Part shown: piece after piece, positions 28,075-35,914 of the stretch
Layout of the letters: each line of letters opens with the position of its first letter
Numbering within the stretch: position 1 is the stretch's first letter
Assembly (NCBI GenBank): GCA_000987045.1
Contig: LAKY01000050.1
Location: 186,001-250,000 of the forward strand
Direction of reading: 5' to 3'
From: Clostridiales bacterium PH28_bin88
GTDB lineage: Bacteria; Bacillota; PH28-bin88
Length of the DNA stretch: 64,000 bases
Notes under the pieces: generated by a model
Databases searched by the model: none
What the model was told of the DNA's origin: nothing
Seen by the model: only the letters and a program-made list of their open reading frames with translations
Position numbers and translations under genes: made by a program

Positions 28075-28363
28075 AATTGTCATGCTCCCTCGTGCCGTAC
28101 AGGACTTGGAGGATGTGATCGACTACCTTTCACAATTCTACGCAAGCACTGCGATAAAGCAGTACGACCGCATTGTCTCAAAGATACAAGAACTACCTCA
28201 CTTTCCACATAAATATGAGGAATACGGAGCCGGTCATTACCGCTTTTCCTATCGCAGAATGGTAGTGGACGACTACTTGGTATTCTATGTCGTGTTGGAC
28301 GACGCAATAGAAATCCACCGTATCCTACACGGAAAAAGGGACATCAGAAGATACTTGGATTGA
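28058..28363 (+). CDS. RelE/ParE-family toxin
   Basis: A 101-residue toxin with the RelE/ParE fold: LPRAVQDLEDVIDYLSQF (N-terminal helices), YRFSYRRMVVDDYLVFYVV (central strands) and IEIHRILHGKRDIRRYL at the C terminus, which holds the usual basic and His residues. RelE types cut mRNA on the ribosome and ParE types poison gyrase; I cannot decide between them from sequence. It is translationally coupled to the antitoxin through a 17-bp overlap and followed by a terminator. Confidence 0.88.
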   Translation: MEPIRRIVMLPRAVQDLEDVIDYLSQFYASTAIKQYDRIVSKIQELPHFPHKYEEYGAGHYRFSYRRMVVDDYLVFYVVLDDAIEIHRILHGKRDIRRYLD

Positions 28364-28380
28364 ATATAGAAACCTCGGGT

Positions 28381-28411
28381 AGCCGCAATTTTTGCGGCTA
28401 TTGCTTTTTCC
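28381..28411 (+). terminator. Terminator of the toxin-antitoxin operon
   Basis: The stem AGCCGCAA / TTGCGGCT with a TTT loop is followed by ATTGCTTTTT. Confidence 0.8.
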
Positions 28412-28535
28412 GACCCTTATAATCGTTTTTGCTGATGTCAGCAAAATGATCCGGCATTATGCTGTGCTTCCTTTATGCCGTGTGTACTAGACTAAGAACC
28501 TATGTTTTTAGGGTCAGACAATTTGCCGTATAACA

Positions 28536-28631
28536 CCGCTGACAAGGGGACTGAAACGTGAATTACGGATGCCTGGAGCTATTCAACGCAAAAGGTTGCA
28601 CCCGTTGCCCCGCTGACAAGGGGATTGAAAT
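28536..28631 (+). CRISPR. Distal end of the CRISPR array beyond the transposon
   Basis: Positions 28536-28557 are the 3' part of the split repeat (CCGCTGACAAGGGGACTGAAAC is 22 bases and is described here as CCGCTG duplicated plus its continuation to the GAAAC tag). A 37-nt spacer follows (28558-28594), then a last repeat (28595-28631) that ends ATTGAAAT instead of ACTGAAAC. Decay of the terminal repeat is normal at the leader-distal end and confirms array direction. Confidence 0.93.
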
Positions 28632-28672
28632 AGGCTATGCCTAAAGGAATAACACAGATCTACATGTAGGAG

Positions 28673-28906
28673 TTGGTCGGGGGCGCGGCTAACAGTAGGC
28701 AAAAGGGTTTATTGGGATTTGGCATAACGGGACTTGCTACTACATATGAACTCACCATTTGGCAGTTGTTAGTTGCTTTCGGAATTGTGGCCTTCGGGGA
28801 TTATACTATGATAACCAGACAATGTAGGGAGGCTCATGGTACGCCGTTGATCCACGAAGGCGGTTGCACGTCGTGTTATTCCTGCGGGTTTGCGAAGTGC
28901 GGATGA
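28673..28906 (+). pseudogene. Hybrid remnant ending in a zinc-ribbon tail
   Basis: A TTG-initiated frame of 77 residues. The first two thirds hold one membrane-like stretch (ELTIWQLLVAFGIVAFG). The end reads PLIHEGGCTSCYSCGFAKCG, almost identical to the tail of the intact small protein at 34701-34892. It appears to be a partial copy of that gene joined to unrelated sequence. No good ribosome binding site is seen. Confidence 0.5.
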
Positions 28907-28917
28907 GGTAATGGGGG

Positions 28918-29277
28918 CTACCAGGTTCCCACATCAACGATCTTCCATGAGCCATCCGGGTGCTTTTTAAGAATAAACCAGACAGATGTTTCATGTTCTA
29001 TGCCTAGATCACCTGTCGTTATAAGTGATACGTCTACGATCGTGCTGTCTCCTTTTGATGTGGTTTTTTTAATAGAATAGGAATTGTACTTGATTTCTAA
29101 TACTTTTCTAACAACTTGAGAGGTGCTTATATTGGACAGTGTTTCTGTGGATTTCTGGGAAATGCCATCGAAAAACAGTTTTACTGTATCGTCCGGAGTG
29201 TGTTTTGGTGTCCCGCACCCACCTAGTATTGCCATCAAAACCATCGCCCCAACGAATAGAAAAAAGTGACGAAGCAC
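28918..29277 (-). CDS. Small lipoprotein, DUF4878-like (putative)
   Basis: About 119 residues. A hydrophobic signal sequence ends in a lipobox (MAILGGCGT), so it would be anchored to the outer face of the membrane. The mature part begins PDDTVKLFFDGISQKSTETL and ends with the SWKIVDVGTW motif common in small NTF2-like or DUF4878 lipoproteins. The GTG at 29277 follows GAGGTGGGG at a short distance; a GTG 12 bp upstream is possible. It lies inside a degraded duplicate of the 34.7-35.2 kb gene pair, so it may have inserted there. Confidence 0.68.
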   Translation of the reverse strand: MLRHFFLFVGAMVLMAILGGCGTPKHTPDDTVKLFFDGISQKSTETLSNISTSQVVRKVLEIKYNSYSIKKTTSKGDSTIVDVSLITTGDLGIEHETSVWFILKKHPDGSWKIVDVGTW

Positions 29278-29356
29278 GAACCCCACCTCGTTTACAGCAT
29301 TTTCCCATCGATATAATTCTACCCAAATAAGCTTATACCTGCTTGTAAGGGGGGTA

Positions 29357-29440
29357 TTGATCCCCAAACTCATCGACAAACCCATCCAGGTCAAAATCCC
29401 CGGCACTTTACCCTGCCAGATCCCCAATCCCGTAGCCTTC
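29357..29440 (+). pseudogene. Fragment of a DUF6504-type gene
   Basis: Twenty-five or so codons read LIDKPIQVKIPGTL and then IPNPVAFR, matching the first 28 residues of the intact protein at 34939-35226 (LIDKPIKVQVSGTL, IPNPVAFR). The similarity stops abruptly at about 29440. No further part of the gene is present, so it is a dead partial duplicate. Confidence 0.75.
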
Positions 29441-29652
29441 CGGTGCGCATATATGTTACAATGCTGTTATATGGAAGAAAGCCTGGAAGTAGACTGGGCA
29501 CTGCGCGCCGGCGCATACTTCACCCGAGGACGCGATCTAGTCAAATGCTTCCCAAGAAATCGGTTTTTCCGCAGCATAAAACTGGTATACTTATCCGTAA
29601 GGAGAGTTCAGGACGAAGCAGCATTAATAGTAAGGGGTGCGGGTATTTGCGG

Positions 29653-32600
29653 GTGATAGGTTTGTGCCTGGGAGCTTCCAGTATAAGTATGGTGCTCTTG
29701 GAAGGGGAAAAACCCCCTTTAATACTGGAGGGTAGGAACATACCCCATGAGGGGAATGCCAAAGAAATCCTGGCAGCAATACTGGAAGAATATCGCGGCG
29801 AGTATGAGGCTGTGGCGGTTACCGGGAGAAAGTTAAAGGACATGGTTAACCTACCCGGCATCACAGAACCGGAGGCTACTGAATACGCCTACCAGTACCT
29901 GAGCGGCACCTACCGGGACGTGGATGCCATTGTCAGTGCCGGGGGAGAAACCTTTATCGTCTACCTGTTGAATTCCCAAGGGAAGATTGTCAATGTGCAT
30001 TCCGGGAACAAGTGCGCTTCGGGCACGGGAGAGTTTTTCCTGCAACAGGTTAAGCGGATGGACCTTACGGTGGAACAGGCTGTAGAGGTAGCCGGGGGGT
30101 GTCAACCCTATCAAGTGGCGGGGAGATGCTCGGTTTTCTGTAAAAGCGATTGCACCCACGCCTTAAACAAGGGGGAACCCAAGGGGCGGGTGGTGGCCGG
30201 CCTGTGTAAGATGATGAGCAACAAGATCCTTGAGCTGGTGAAGCACTTTGGTGGTCGAAGGGTGCTCCTGATAGGCGGTACGGCCCGTAACGGGGTGATG
30301 GTTGACTTTTTGCGACAGGAAATTCCCCAGATCCTGGTACCGGCTGAAGCCCTTTATTTTGAGGCTCTGGGAGCAGCCCTCTGGGCTTTGGAGACTCAGC
30401 CCGCCAAACCGGCGGGGCCGCTATTCAGGGAAAGCCAAAGCTCCTTTGCCTTCTTGCCTCCCATCAAGGAATTCTCGCCCCGGGTAACGTTCAAGGAAGG
30501 AAAAGTTGGTACAGCGCGTAGTGGTGATGAGTGCATCATTGGCCTGGATGTGGGTTCAACTACCACCAAAGCGGTGGTTTTACGTACCGAAGATGATGCT
30601 GTCCTGGCTCAGGTCTACCTGCGTACCAGCGGAGACCCGGTGGGGGCGTCTCGTCGATGCTACCGGGAACTGGACCGGCAGATTAGCACAGATATAAAGA
30701 TTGTGGGCCTCGGAGTGACAGGCTCGGGTAGACAGATTGCAGGCCTCCATGCCCAGACCGAAGGGGAAATTAACGAAATCATTGCTCACGCTACCGCCGC
30801 GGTATACTTTGACCCCGAGGTGGACACCATCTTTGAAATCGGCGGTCAGGATGCCAAGTACACCTATATTACCAACGGGGTGCCGTCCGACTACGCCATG
30901 AATGAGGCCTGTTCGGCGGGTACCGGTTCCTTCCTGGAGGAAGCTGCCAGGGAGTCGCTGGAGATGAAAACCACTCAGATCGCTGAACACGCCCTGAAGA
31001 GCAATGTTCCGCCAAATTTTAGCGACCAGTGCGCCGCATTTATCGGCAGCGACATCAAAAACGCCATTCACGAAGGTTTTTCTCGTGAGGACATCGCGGC
31101 CGGGCTGGTTTATTCTATTTGTATGAACTATATCAACCGGGTTAAAGGTTCCCGGGCGGTGGGCCGTAAGGTGTTTACGCAGGGAGGTGTCTGTTACAAC
31201 CGGGCAGTACCCATGGCCATGGCCGCTCTTACCGGGAAAGAGGTCATTGTTCCTCCGGAACCGGGGTTAATGGGCGCTTTTGGCGTGGCGCTGGAGGTAA
31301 AAAAACGGCTCAGCCTGGGCTTGCAGGAAGAGAAGGTATTTAATCTTAAGGAGTTGGCTGCCCGGGAGGTAGATTACGGGAAAACTTTCACCTGCGCCGG
31401 TAAGAAGGAGCGTTGTGACCGGAAGTGCCGGATCAGAATGCTGCGCATTGACGGCAACAACTATCCTTTCGGCGGGGCCTGCAACAAGTACGTCAATCAA
31501 GTACTCCGGGTCCGGCATGATGTGAAAGAACTGGATCTGGTGGCCTTGCGGGAAAGACTGGTATTTGAAAAATACGCTCCCTTAAATGCCTCAGAAGGGG
31601 GGAACCTCCGGGTAGGGGTCAGCCGTTCACTGATGCACAACACCTACTACCCGCTTTACGCCAACTTCTTTGCCGAACTGGGGTGCCAGGTGGTCGTGGC
31701 GCGGGAAGCAACGATAGCTGGTGTAGAAAGGAAGGGGGCGGCCTTTTGTCGCCCGGTAGAGCTTGCTCATGGGTTTTTGCATGACCTGCTTACCCAGGAA
31801 CCTGACGTGATTTTTGCTCCCCATGTTAAAGGGATGGCAGTTGACAATGGGATCGACACCGGCGTGGCCTGTCCCCTGGTCCAGGCGGAGCCCTATTACC
31901 TGAGGGCGGCTTTTCCTGAACTGGACGCCAGGCGGGTGCTTACCCCGGTGTTGGATTTCTCCCGCGGGAAAGAACAGGTGAGCCGGGAGTTTATCGCCAT
32001 GGGACGGGAGTTGGGTTTTGCCAGGGGACGAACCGTGCAGGCTTTTAAGCGGGCCGTGGCCATTCAGGAGGCCTTCTTTCGCGAGATCAAGAGTATTGGA
32101 GAAAGGTTTTTAGCTAAACTGGAACAGCACCCTGATACTCATGCCGTGGTTCTCTTCGGCCGGCCCTATAACGCTTTTACCGAGGTCGGCAACATGGGTA
32201 TTCCCAGGAAATTTGCTTCCCGTGGCTACCGGGTGATTCCTGCCGATTTTTTACCCCTGGAAGCGGAAGAACCGGTGGAACAGATGTACTGGGCTATGGG
32301 CCAGATGATCCTCAAGGCAGCCGGTTTTGTTCGCAGGCATCACCAGCTCTTTGGCGCATATATCACAAACTTCGGCTGTGGCCCCGATTCTTTTCTCATC
32401 AGTTATTTTAGAGACCGGATGGGGGACAAGCCATCGCTGACCCTGGAGTTGGATAACCATACCGCGGACGCCGGCCTGGACACCCGGGTAGAAGCCTTCC
32501 TGGACATCGTTAAAGGCTACCGGCAACTTCAGAAGACGGAAAGACCAAGGTTCGAGGTCCCCTGCTTTACGCCGGCCCGCACTGAAAACAGGGAGCGGCA

Positions 32601-33942
32601 GTTCTTGGTGGAGGATTCTCAAGGTGGTTGCTATCCGATCACTGACCCGCGGGTTAAAGTGCTGATTCCCTCCATGGGTGATTTTGCCGCCCGTTCCCTG
32701 GCTGCCGCCCTGCGACACTTCGGGGTTAGAGCCTCAGCCCTCCCTCCCCCAGGGGAGAAGGAGCTATTGACGGGGAAGAACAACACTTCCTGTAAGGAAT
32801 GCCTTCCCCTGATGCTTACGGTCGGCAGCCTGATTGAAACCTGTCATTGCCACCGGGAGGACCCGTCGGAGGTATTGGTCTACTTCATGCCCAAAACATC
32901 GGGGCCCTGCCGTTTCGGCCAATATAACGTATTGGTTGAAAACATCATTCGGAAGCACCGGTTGGAGAATACCACGGTGATGTCCCTGTCTTCCGCCAAT
33001 AACTATGCAGGTTTACCCCTGGCTTTTCAGCAGAGGGCCTGGTACGCGGTGGTAATTTCCGATGTCATGGAGGATATTCATAGCGCTGTTGTGGCCCTGG
33101 GTCGGTACCGGGAAAGGTCTTTACAGGCTTACCGGGAGGCTGAGGATATACTTTTAGAGGCGCTGGAAAAGGCCGACCGGCACGAATTGAAGAAGTCTCT
33201 ATACCTTGCGGCAAGGTTGCTGGCCGAGATTCCTTTGACGCAAAGCCTGCAACAGGCGAAAAAGGTGCTGCTCACCGGGGAGATCTACGTACGTAAGGAC
33301 GGCTTTTCCCGGCAGTACCTGGAGGAAAAACTGGCCCGGAAAGGCCTGGTGATGAAAACATCCCCCGTGAGTGAGTGGCTGTACTACTGTGACTACTTAT
33401 TGCGCCACGATCTGGTTCAGGAGAACCCATGGGGCGACAAGGTACGGACTTATGCCAAAGAGTTATGGAAGCGCCGGGCGGAAAACGGAATAAAACAGAT
33501 CCTGGGCTGCTCAAACCTTTACGAACCTCACCCTGTGGACATTAAACCCATACTTCACGTTACCCAGGGTTTAATCTCTCAGGCTCTGACCGGGGAGGCC
33601 ATTTTAACCATTGGCGCCGGCCTTACGGAAATTGTCGATCGGGTGGACGGAGTGATCGCTATCGGTCCCTTTGGCTGTATGCCCCACCGGATTTCCGAGG
33701 CTATTTTGGGCAAGGTGTTAGGTCAAGCCACGCTCCAGGCTACTTCCCGGAGGGATTTTCGCCAGGGGTTACTTCGCGAGGAATTGACACTACCTTTCCT
33801 TGCTGTCGAGACCGACGGAAATGTTTTTCCCCAGTTGATCGAAGCCAGGTTGGAAGCTTTTTGTCTTCAGGTGAAGCGAGACAGCTTAGCCAGCCTGCTT
33901 CCCGGTGGAAAAACCGGGCAGGCTCACCCGGCAGAGGCTTAA
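29653..33942 (+). CDS. Giant 2-hydroxyacyl-CoA dehydratase activase-related protein (BadF ATPase x2, DUF2229, HgdB-like)
   Basis: About 1429 residues. Two ASKHA/BadF ATPase modules come first: one near 1-235 (IGLCLGASS, GNKCASGTGEF) and one near 290-550 (IGLDVGSTTTKAVVL, EIGGQDAKYTY, NEACSAGTGSF) with the cluster cysteines at the dimer-site positions. A DUF2229 region follows (NLRVGVSRSLMHNTYYPLY), then an HgdB-like part (VVLFGRPYNAF, FGCGPDSFLI) and a long C-terminal part with many cysteines (CKECLPLML, CHCHRED). Such proteins couple ATP hydrolysis to low-potential electron transfer, but the client enzyme is unknown. I start it at the GTG at 29653, where the ATPase fold begins. Confidence 0.85.
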   Translation: MIGLCLGASSISMVLLEGEKPPLILEGRNIPHEGNAKEILAAILEEYRGEYEAVAVTGRKLKDMVNLPGITEPEATEYAYQYLSGTYRDVDAIVSAGGETFIVYLLNSQGKIVNVHSGNKCASGTGEFFLQQVKRMDLTVEQAVEVAGGCQPYQVAGRCSVFCKSDCTHALNKGEPKGRVVAGLCKMMSNKILELVKHFGGRRVLLIGGTARNGVMVDFLRQEIPQILVPAEALYFEALGAALWALETQPAKPAGPLFRESQSSFAFLPPIKEFSPRVTFKEGKVGTARSGDECIIGLDVGSTTTKAVVLRTEDDAVLAQVYLRTSGDPVGASRRCYRELDRQISTDIKIVGLGVTGSGRQIAGLHAQTEGEINEIIAHATAAVYFDPEVDTIFEIGGQDAKYTYITNGVPSDYAMNEACSAGTGSFLEEAARESLEMKTTQIAEHALKSNVPPNFSDQCAAFIGSDIKNAIHEGFSREDIAAGLVYSICMNYINRVKGSRAVGRKVFTQGGVCYNRAVPMAMAALTGKEVIVPPEPGLMGAFGVALEVKKRLSLGLQEEKVFNLKELAAREVDYGKTFTCAGKKERCDRKCRIRMLRIDGNNYPFGGACNKYVNQVLRVRHDVKELDLVALRERLVFEKYAPLNASEGGNLRVGVSRSLMHNTYYPLYANFFAELGCQVVVAREATIAGVERKGAAFCRPVELAHGFLHDLLTQEPDVIFAPHVKGMAVDNGIDTGVACPLVQAEPYYLRAAFPELDARRVLTPVLDFSRGKEQVSREFIAMGRELGFARGRTVQAFKRAVAIQEAFFREIKSIGERFLAKLEQHPDTHAVVLFGRPYNAFTEVGNMGIPRKFASRGYRVIPADFLPLEAEEPVEQMYWAMGQMILKAAGFVRRHHQLFGAYITNFGCGPDSFLISYFRDRMGDKPSLTLELDNHTADAGLDTRVEAFLDIVKGYRQLQKTERPRFEVPCFTPARTENRERQFLVEDSQGGCYPITDPRVKVLIPSMGDFAARSLAAALRHFGVRASALPPPGEKELLTGKNNTSCKECLPLMLTVGSLIETCHCHREDPSEVLVYFMPKTSGPCRFGQYNVLVENIIRKHRLENTTVMSLSSANNYAGLPLAFQQRAWYAVVISDVMEDIHSAVVALGRYRERSLQAYREAEDILLEALEKADRHELKKSLYLAARLLAEIPLTQSLQQAKKVLLTGEIYVRKDGFSRQYLEEKLARKGLVMKTSPVSEWLYYCDYLLRHDLVQENPWGDKVRTYAKELWKRRAENGIKQILGCSNLYEPHPVDIKPILHVTQGLISQALTGEAILTIGAGLTEIVDRVDGVIAIGPFGCMPHRISEAILGKVLGQATLQATSRRDFRQGLLREELTLPFLAVETDGNVFPQLIEARLEAFCLQVKRDSLASLLPGGKTGQAHPAEA

Positions 33943-33965
33943 GGTCGGAGAGAAAGGGGTATGTT

Positions 33966-34490
33966 ATGAAGCGAAAAGCCTGGTTACTGGTTCTGCTCAC
34001 CCTGGGAGCCATTTATTACCTTTCCTCTATCCCGGGGTTGAAGGTGCTGCCTGTCCTGAAACAAGGGAATATGGTCCTGCGCAGCTTTGATGTCAGTGTC
34101 ACAGCCTTAGCCGCGAGAATTGCCGCCCGCTTGCCTGCCCAACTGGATCCGGCCAAAACCCTGACCAGCGATTTTTACTCCTACGCGCGGGAAAACCCGT
34201 TTATTATTGAATTCCTCCTGCGCAAATTGGCCCACATCAGCATTTTTTTCTTGCTGACAATTGTCCTCTTTCTGCTGCTGCGCCAGTATTTTAAAAAACC
34301 CTGGAAGGCGGTTGCCGGTTCTTTCATCATAGCCGGCACAATGGCCTACCTGGACGAATATCACCAGACCTTTGTCAGCAGTCGAAGCGGCAACCCGGTG
34401 GATGTGGGCATTGACATGGTTGGTATTGCCATGGCCACAGCACTGTTGGCCTTTGCCCTTGCCATTGCCAAAAGCCCGCGAAGGTACTAA
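33966..34490 (+). CDS. VanZ-like membrane protein
   Basis: A 174-residue membrane protein with an N-terminal helix (WLLVLLTLGAIYYLSSIPG), a central LRKLAHISIFFLLTIVLFLLL helix carrying the family His, and YLDEYHQTFVSSRSGNPVDVGIDMVG, the signature loop and last helix of VanZ proteins. The ATG at 33966 has AGAAAGGGG upstream and lies 24 bp after the activase stop, so the two may be co-transcribed. The molecular role of the family is not settled. Confidence 0.85.
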   Translation: MKRKAWLLVLLTLGAIYYLSSIPGLKVLPVLKQGNMVLRSFDVSVTALAARIAARLPAQLDPAKTLTSDFYSYARENPFIIEFLLRKLAHISIFFLLTIVLFLLLRQYFKKPWKAVAGSFIIAGTMAYLDEYHQTFVSSRSGNPVDVGIDMVGIAMATALLAFALAIAKSPRRY

Positions 34491-34512
34491 AAACAATACG
34501 TTTTACGGACAC

Positions 34513-34541
34513 TTGACTCCGAACACCTGTTCGGTTATAAT
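34513..34541 (+). promoter_or_regulatory. Sigma-70-type promoter with a LexA (SOS) box
   Basis: The promoter is TTGACT (34513-34518), exactly 17 bp, TATAAT (34536-34541). The spacer holds CGAACACCTGTTCG (34520-34533), a perfect inverted repeat matching the Gram-positive LexA/DinR operator CGAAC-N4-GTTCG. LexA binding here would block the promoter until DNA damage. It points toward the small gene pair at 34701-35226. Confidence 0.8.
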
Positions 34542-34576
34542 AGGCTTACCCCATTCTTTCCGGGGTAGGCCTTTTT
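34542..34576 (+). terminator. Hairpin terminator immediately after the SOS promoter
   Basis: AGGCTTACCCC pairs with GGGGTAGGCCT (one G-U) around an ATTCTTTCC loop and is followed by TTTTT. It begins 1 bp after the -10 box. It could end the upstream activase/VanZ transcript, or attenuate the SOS transcript, whose start would lie within the stem. Confidence 0.72.
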
Positions 34577-34606
34577 GCACCATCAGAAAGTATAACTTTC
34601 TGTGGC

Positions 34607-34672
34607 ATAAGTGCAACTAAGGCTTCCGCCTGCGCCTAAAGGCTTGACGCAAGCTAAGTTTTCTTTACTTTC
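34607..34672 (+). repeat. Dispersed structured repeat, copy A
   Basis: It starts CATAAGTGCAACTAAGGCTT, holds an AGGC-TTCC-GCCT mini-hairpin, and ends with GCAAGCTAAGTTTTCTTTA. A longer copy lies at 52732-52845 upstream of kce, and a fragment with ACAAGCCAAGTTTTCTTTA lies near 37961-37979. It sits directly upstream of the 34701 gene. Its nature (leader element or transposon end) is unknown. Confidence 0.6.
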
Positions 34673-34700
34673 TATGCCATATCATTTTGGAGGCGACAAC

Positions 34701-34892
34701 ATGCGTGTCATCATGCTCAACGGCAAGGATCCCTATTACCCGGGTGAAGCTGTTACGGTGCCGGATAAAGCCGGTAGACTTTTAGTTCGCGAAGGACTGG
34801 CCCAGGAGGTCTGCCCGGAATGCGGCGCGGTCCTGGTCCACGAAAGCGGCTGTACGTCATGTTATAGCTGTGGGTTTGCGAAGTGCGGGTGA
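34701..34892 (+). CDS. Small zinc-ribbon protein like the C-terminal tail of B12-dependent ribonucleotide reductase
   Basis: A 63-residue protein. It begins MRVIMLNGKDPYYPGEAVTV and ends CPECGAVLVHESGCTSCYSC followed by GFAKCG. The double CxxC plus C-terminal Cys pattern is that of the zinc-binding, redox-active tail of adenosylcobalamin-dependent (class II) ribonucleotide reductase. A free-standing version could serve as an exchangeable reductant or regulator for that enzyme. TTGGAGG precedes the ATG. It lies downstream of an SOS-type promoter and upstream of a DUF6504 gene, a setting that suggests DNA repair or nucleotide supply; this is inference. Confidence 0.65.
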   Translation: MRVIMLNGKDPYYPGEAVTVPDKAGRLLVREGLAQEVCPECGAVLVHESGCTSCYSCGFAKCG

Positions 34893-34938
34893 TGGTACTG
34901 TTATTCTGGAAAAAGAGCTTTCCTGAAGGGGAATATGT

Positions 34939-35226
34939 ATGTCCAAACTCATCGACAAACCCATCAAGGTCCAAGTCTCCGGCACCCTGAATGCTTCGAT
35001 ACCCAACCCGGTAGCCTTCCGGTACCGGGATTCCACCTTTGCCATCCGGGTTGTGGAGGAATGGAAAGACACCGGAGAATGGTGGAACGACGAGGCGGAG
35101 AAGATATTTTACCGGGTGGCTGCGGCTAGTCCACCGGACGACGACGGCCGGGCCGGGGCGAGGCTGTTTGAAATATACCAGGATACCAGGACGAAGAGAT
35201 GGTATTTGTATAAGGCGTATGATTAA
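34939..35226 (+). CDS. DUF6504-family protein
   Basis: A 95-residue protein of the DUF6504 kind: SKLIDKPIKVQVSGTL, IPNPVAFRYRDSTFAIR, VVEEWKDTGEWW and a C-terminal LFEIYQDTRTKRWYLYKAYD. These small beta-rich proteins are often found near Y-family or DnaE2-type polymerases or repair genes, which agrees with the SOS box upstream. The ATG has GAAGGGG upstream. A truncated copy of its first 28 residues is present at 29357-29440. Confidence 0.75.
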   Translation: MSKLIDKPIKVQVSGTLNASIPNPVAFRYRDSTFAIRVVEEWKDTGEWWNDEAEKIFYRVAAASPPDDDGRAGARLFEIYQDTRTKRWYLYKAYD

Positions 35227-35289
35227 TCCTTCGCGCAAAAGAAAAAGCAGCCTGGACGCTGCCTTGACGGGTTCCCGGTCTTTTACCTA

Positions 35290-35787
35290 TTAGAGTGGCA
35301 GGCAGATTTGTTGACCAATCTGTAAGTTTCGCGGGTTTATACCCGGATTGGCGTTGATTATGTCTTCTACCCTGATGTTAAACCTGCGGGCAATTCGGAA
35401 TAATGTATCCCCCGCTTTAATGGTGTACGGCGTAAGTTCTTTTGGGCATAAGCCCGTCCCGGGAATACAAATGGATTGCCCTATTTGAAGGTTTCGAGGA
35501 TTTATGCCTGGATTTACCGACAAGATAGCATTCACAGTTGTGTGAAAACGTAGCGCAAGCTGATAAATTGTGTCGCCGCGTCTGATTGTATACATAAATC
35601 CTGGGCACGCCGGGACAGCTTCAAGGGGAATGCAGATTGCTTGACCAATCATTAGGTTCAACGGGTCTATTCCGGGGTTTGCCGCCAAGATGCGTTCCAC
35701 CGGTACGCCGTAACGCAATGAGATAGAGTATAAGGTGTCTCCAGGCTCAATAAAGCGGATAACCCCTTGAGGGCAGAATTGGGACAT
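35290..35787 (-). CDS. Triple LysM-domain protein
   Basis: A 165-residue protein made of three LysM peptidoglycan- or chitin-binding modules at about 10-54, 64-109 and 120-165. Each has GDT(L/I)xxI/LxxR(Y/F) followed by NPGI(D/N)PxNLxIGQxICIP. There is no signal peptide. In spore formers such proteins are often spore-coat or spore-cortex associated (SafA-like) or serve as export-independent cell-wall binders. It has AGGAGG upstream of the ATG and is monocistronic. Confidence 0.92.
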   Translation of the reverse strand: MSQFCPQGVIRFIEPGDTLYSISLRYGVPVERILAANPGIDPLNLMIGQAICIPLEAVPACPGFMYTIRRGDTIYQLALRFHTTVNAILSVNPGINPRNLQIGQSICIPGTGLCPKELTPYTIKAGDTLFRIARRFNIRVEDIINANPGINPRNLQIGQQICLPL

Positions 35788-35846
35788 AATTAAGCCTCCT
35801 CTAATTGTTCGTTGTTATAGCATATTTTAGTAGAATCAATTTGCTA

Positions 35847-35876
35847 CAAAAAGATAGCCCCGGGCTTCCCCGAGGC
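35847..35876 (-). terminator. Terminator of the HD/Fe-S operon
   Basis: On the minus strand GCCTCGGG-gaag-CCCGGGGC is followed by TATCTTTTTG, 39 bp after the HD gene stop. Confidence 0.78.
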
Positions 35877-35914
35877 CTTTCTCAGGTATAGAATTCTGTC
35901 TTTAACGGCGTACT

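Larger units (their letters stand above)
27086..28535 (+). mobile_element. 1450-bp non-autonomous transposon inserted in a CRISPR repeat
   Basis: The left end is TGTTACTCGGCAAATT; the right end, read inward, is TGTTATACGGCAAATT (14 of 16 identical). Both ends abut a 6-bp direct repeat CCGCTG (27080-27085 and 28536-28541), a target-site duplication from inside the CRISPR repeat. Removing the element and one CCGCTG restores a perfect 37-base repeat. No transposase is encoded; the cargo is a small unknown gene and a toxin-antitoxin pair. It would need a transposase in trans. The TGT...ACA ends do not let me name the family. The left 290 bp are non-coding, with a 9-bp GGGGGC/GCCCCC hairpin at 27201-27221. 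Confidence 0.88.

Noticed and set aside
29443-29652. A 70-residue N-terminal extension of the giant activase
   Set aside because: It is rich in Arg/Ser without pattern and lies over the degraded DUF6504 copy. The ATPase fold starts at the GTG at 29653.
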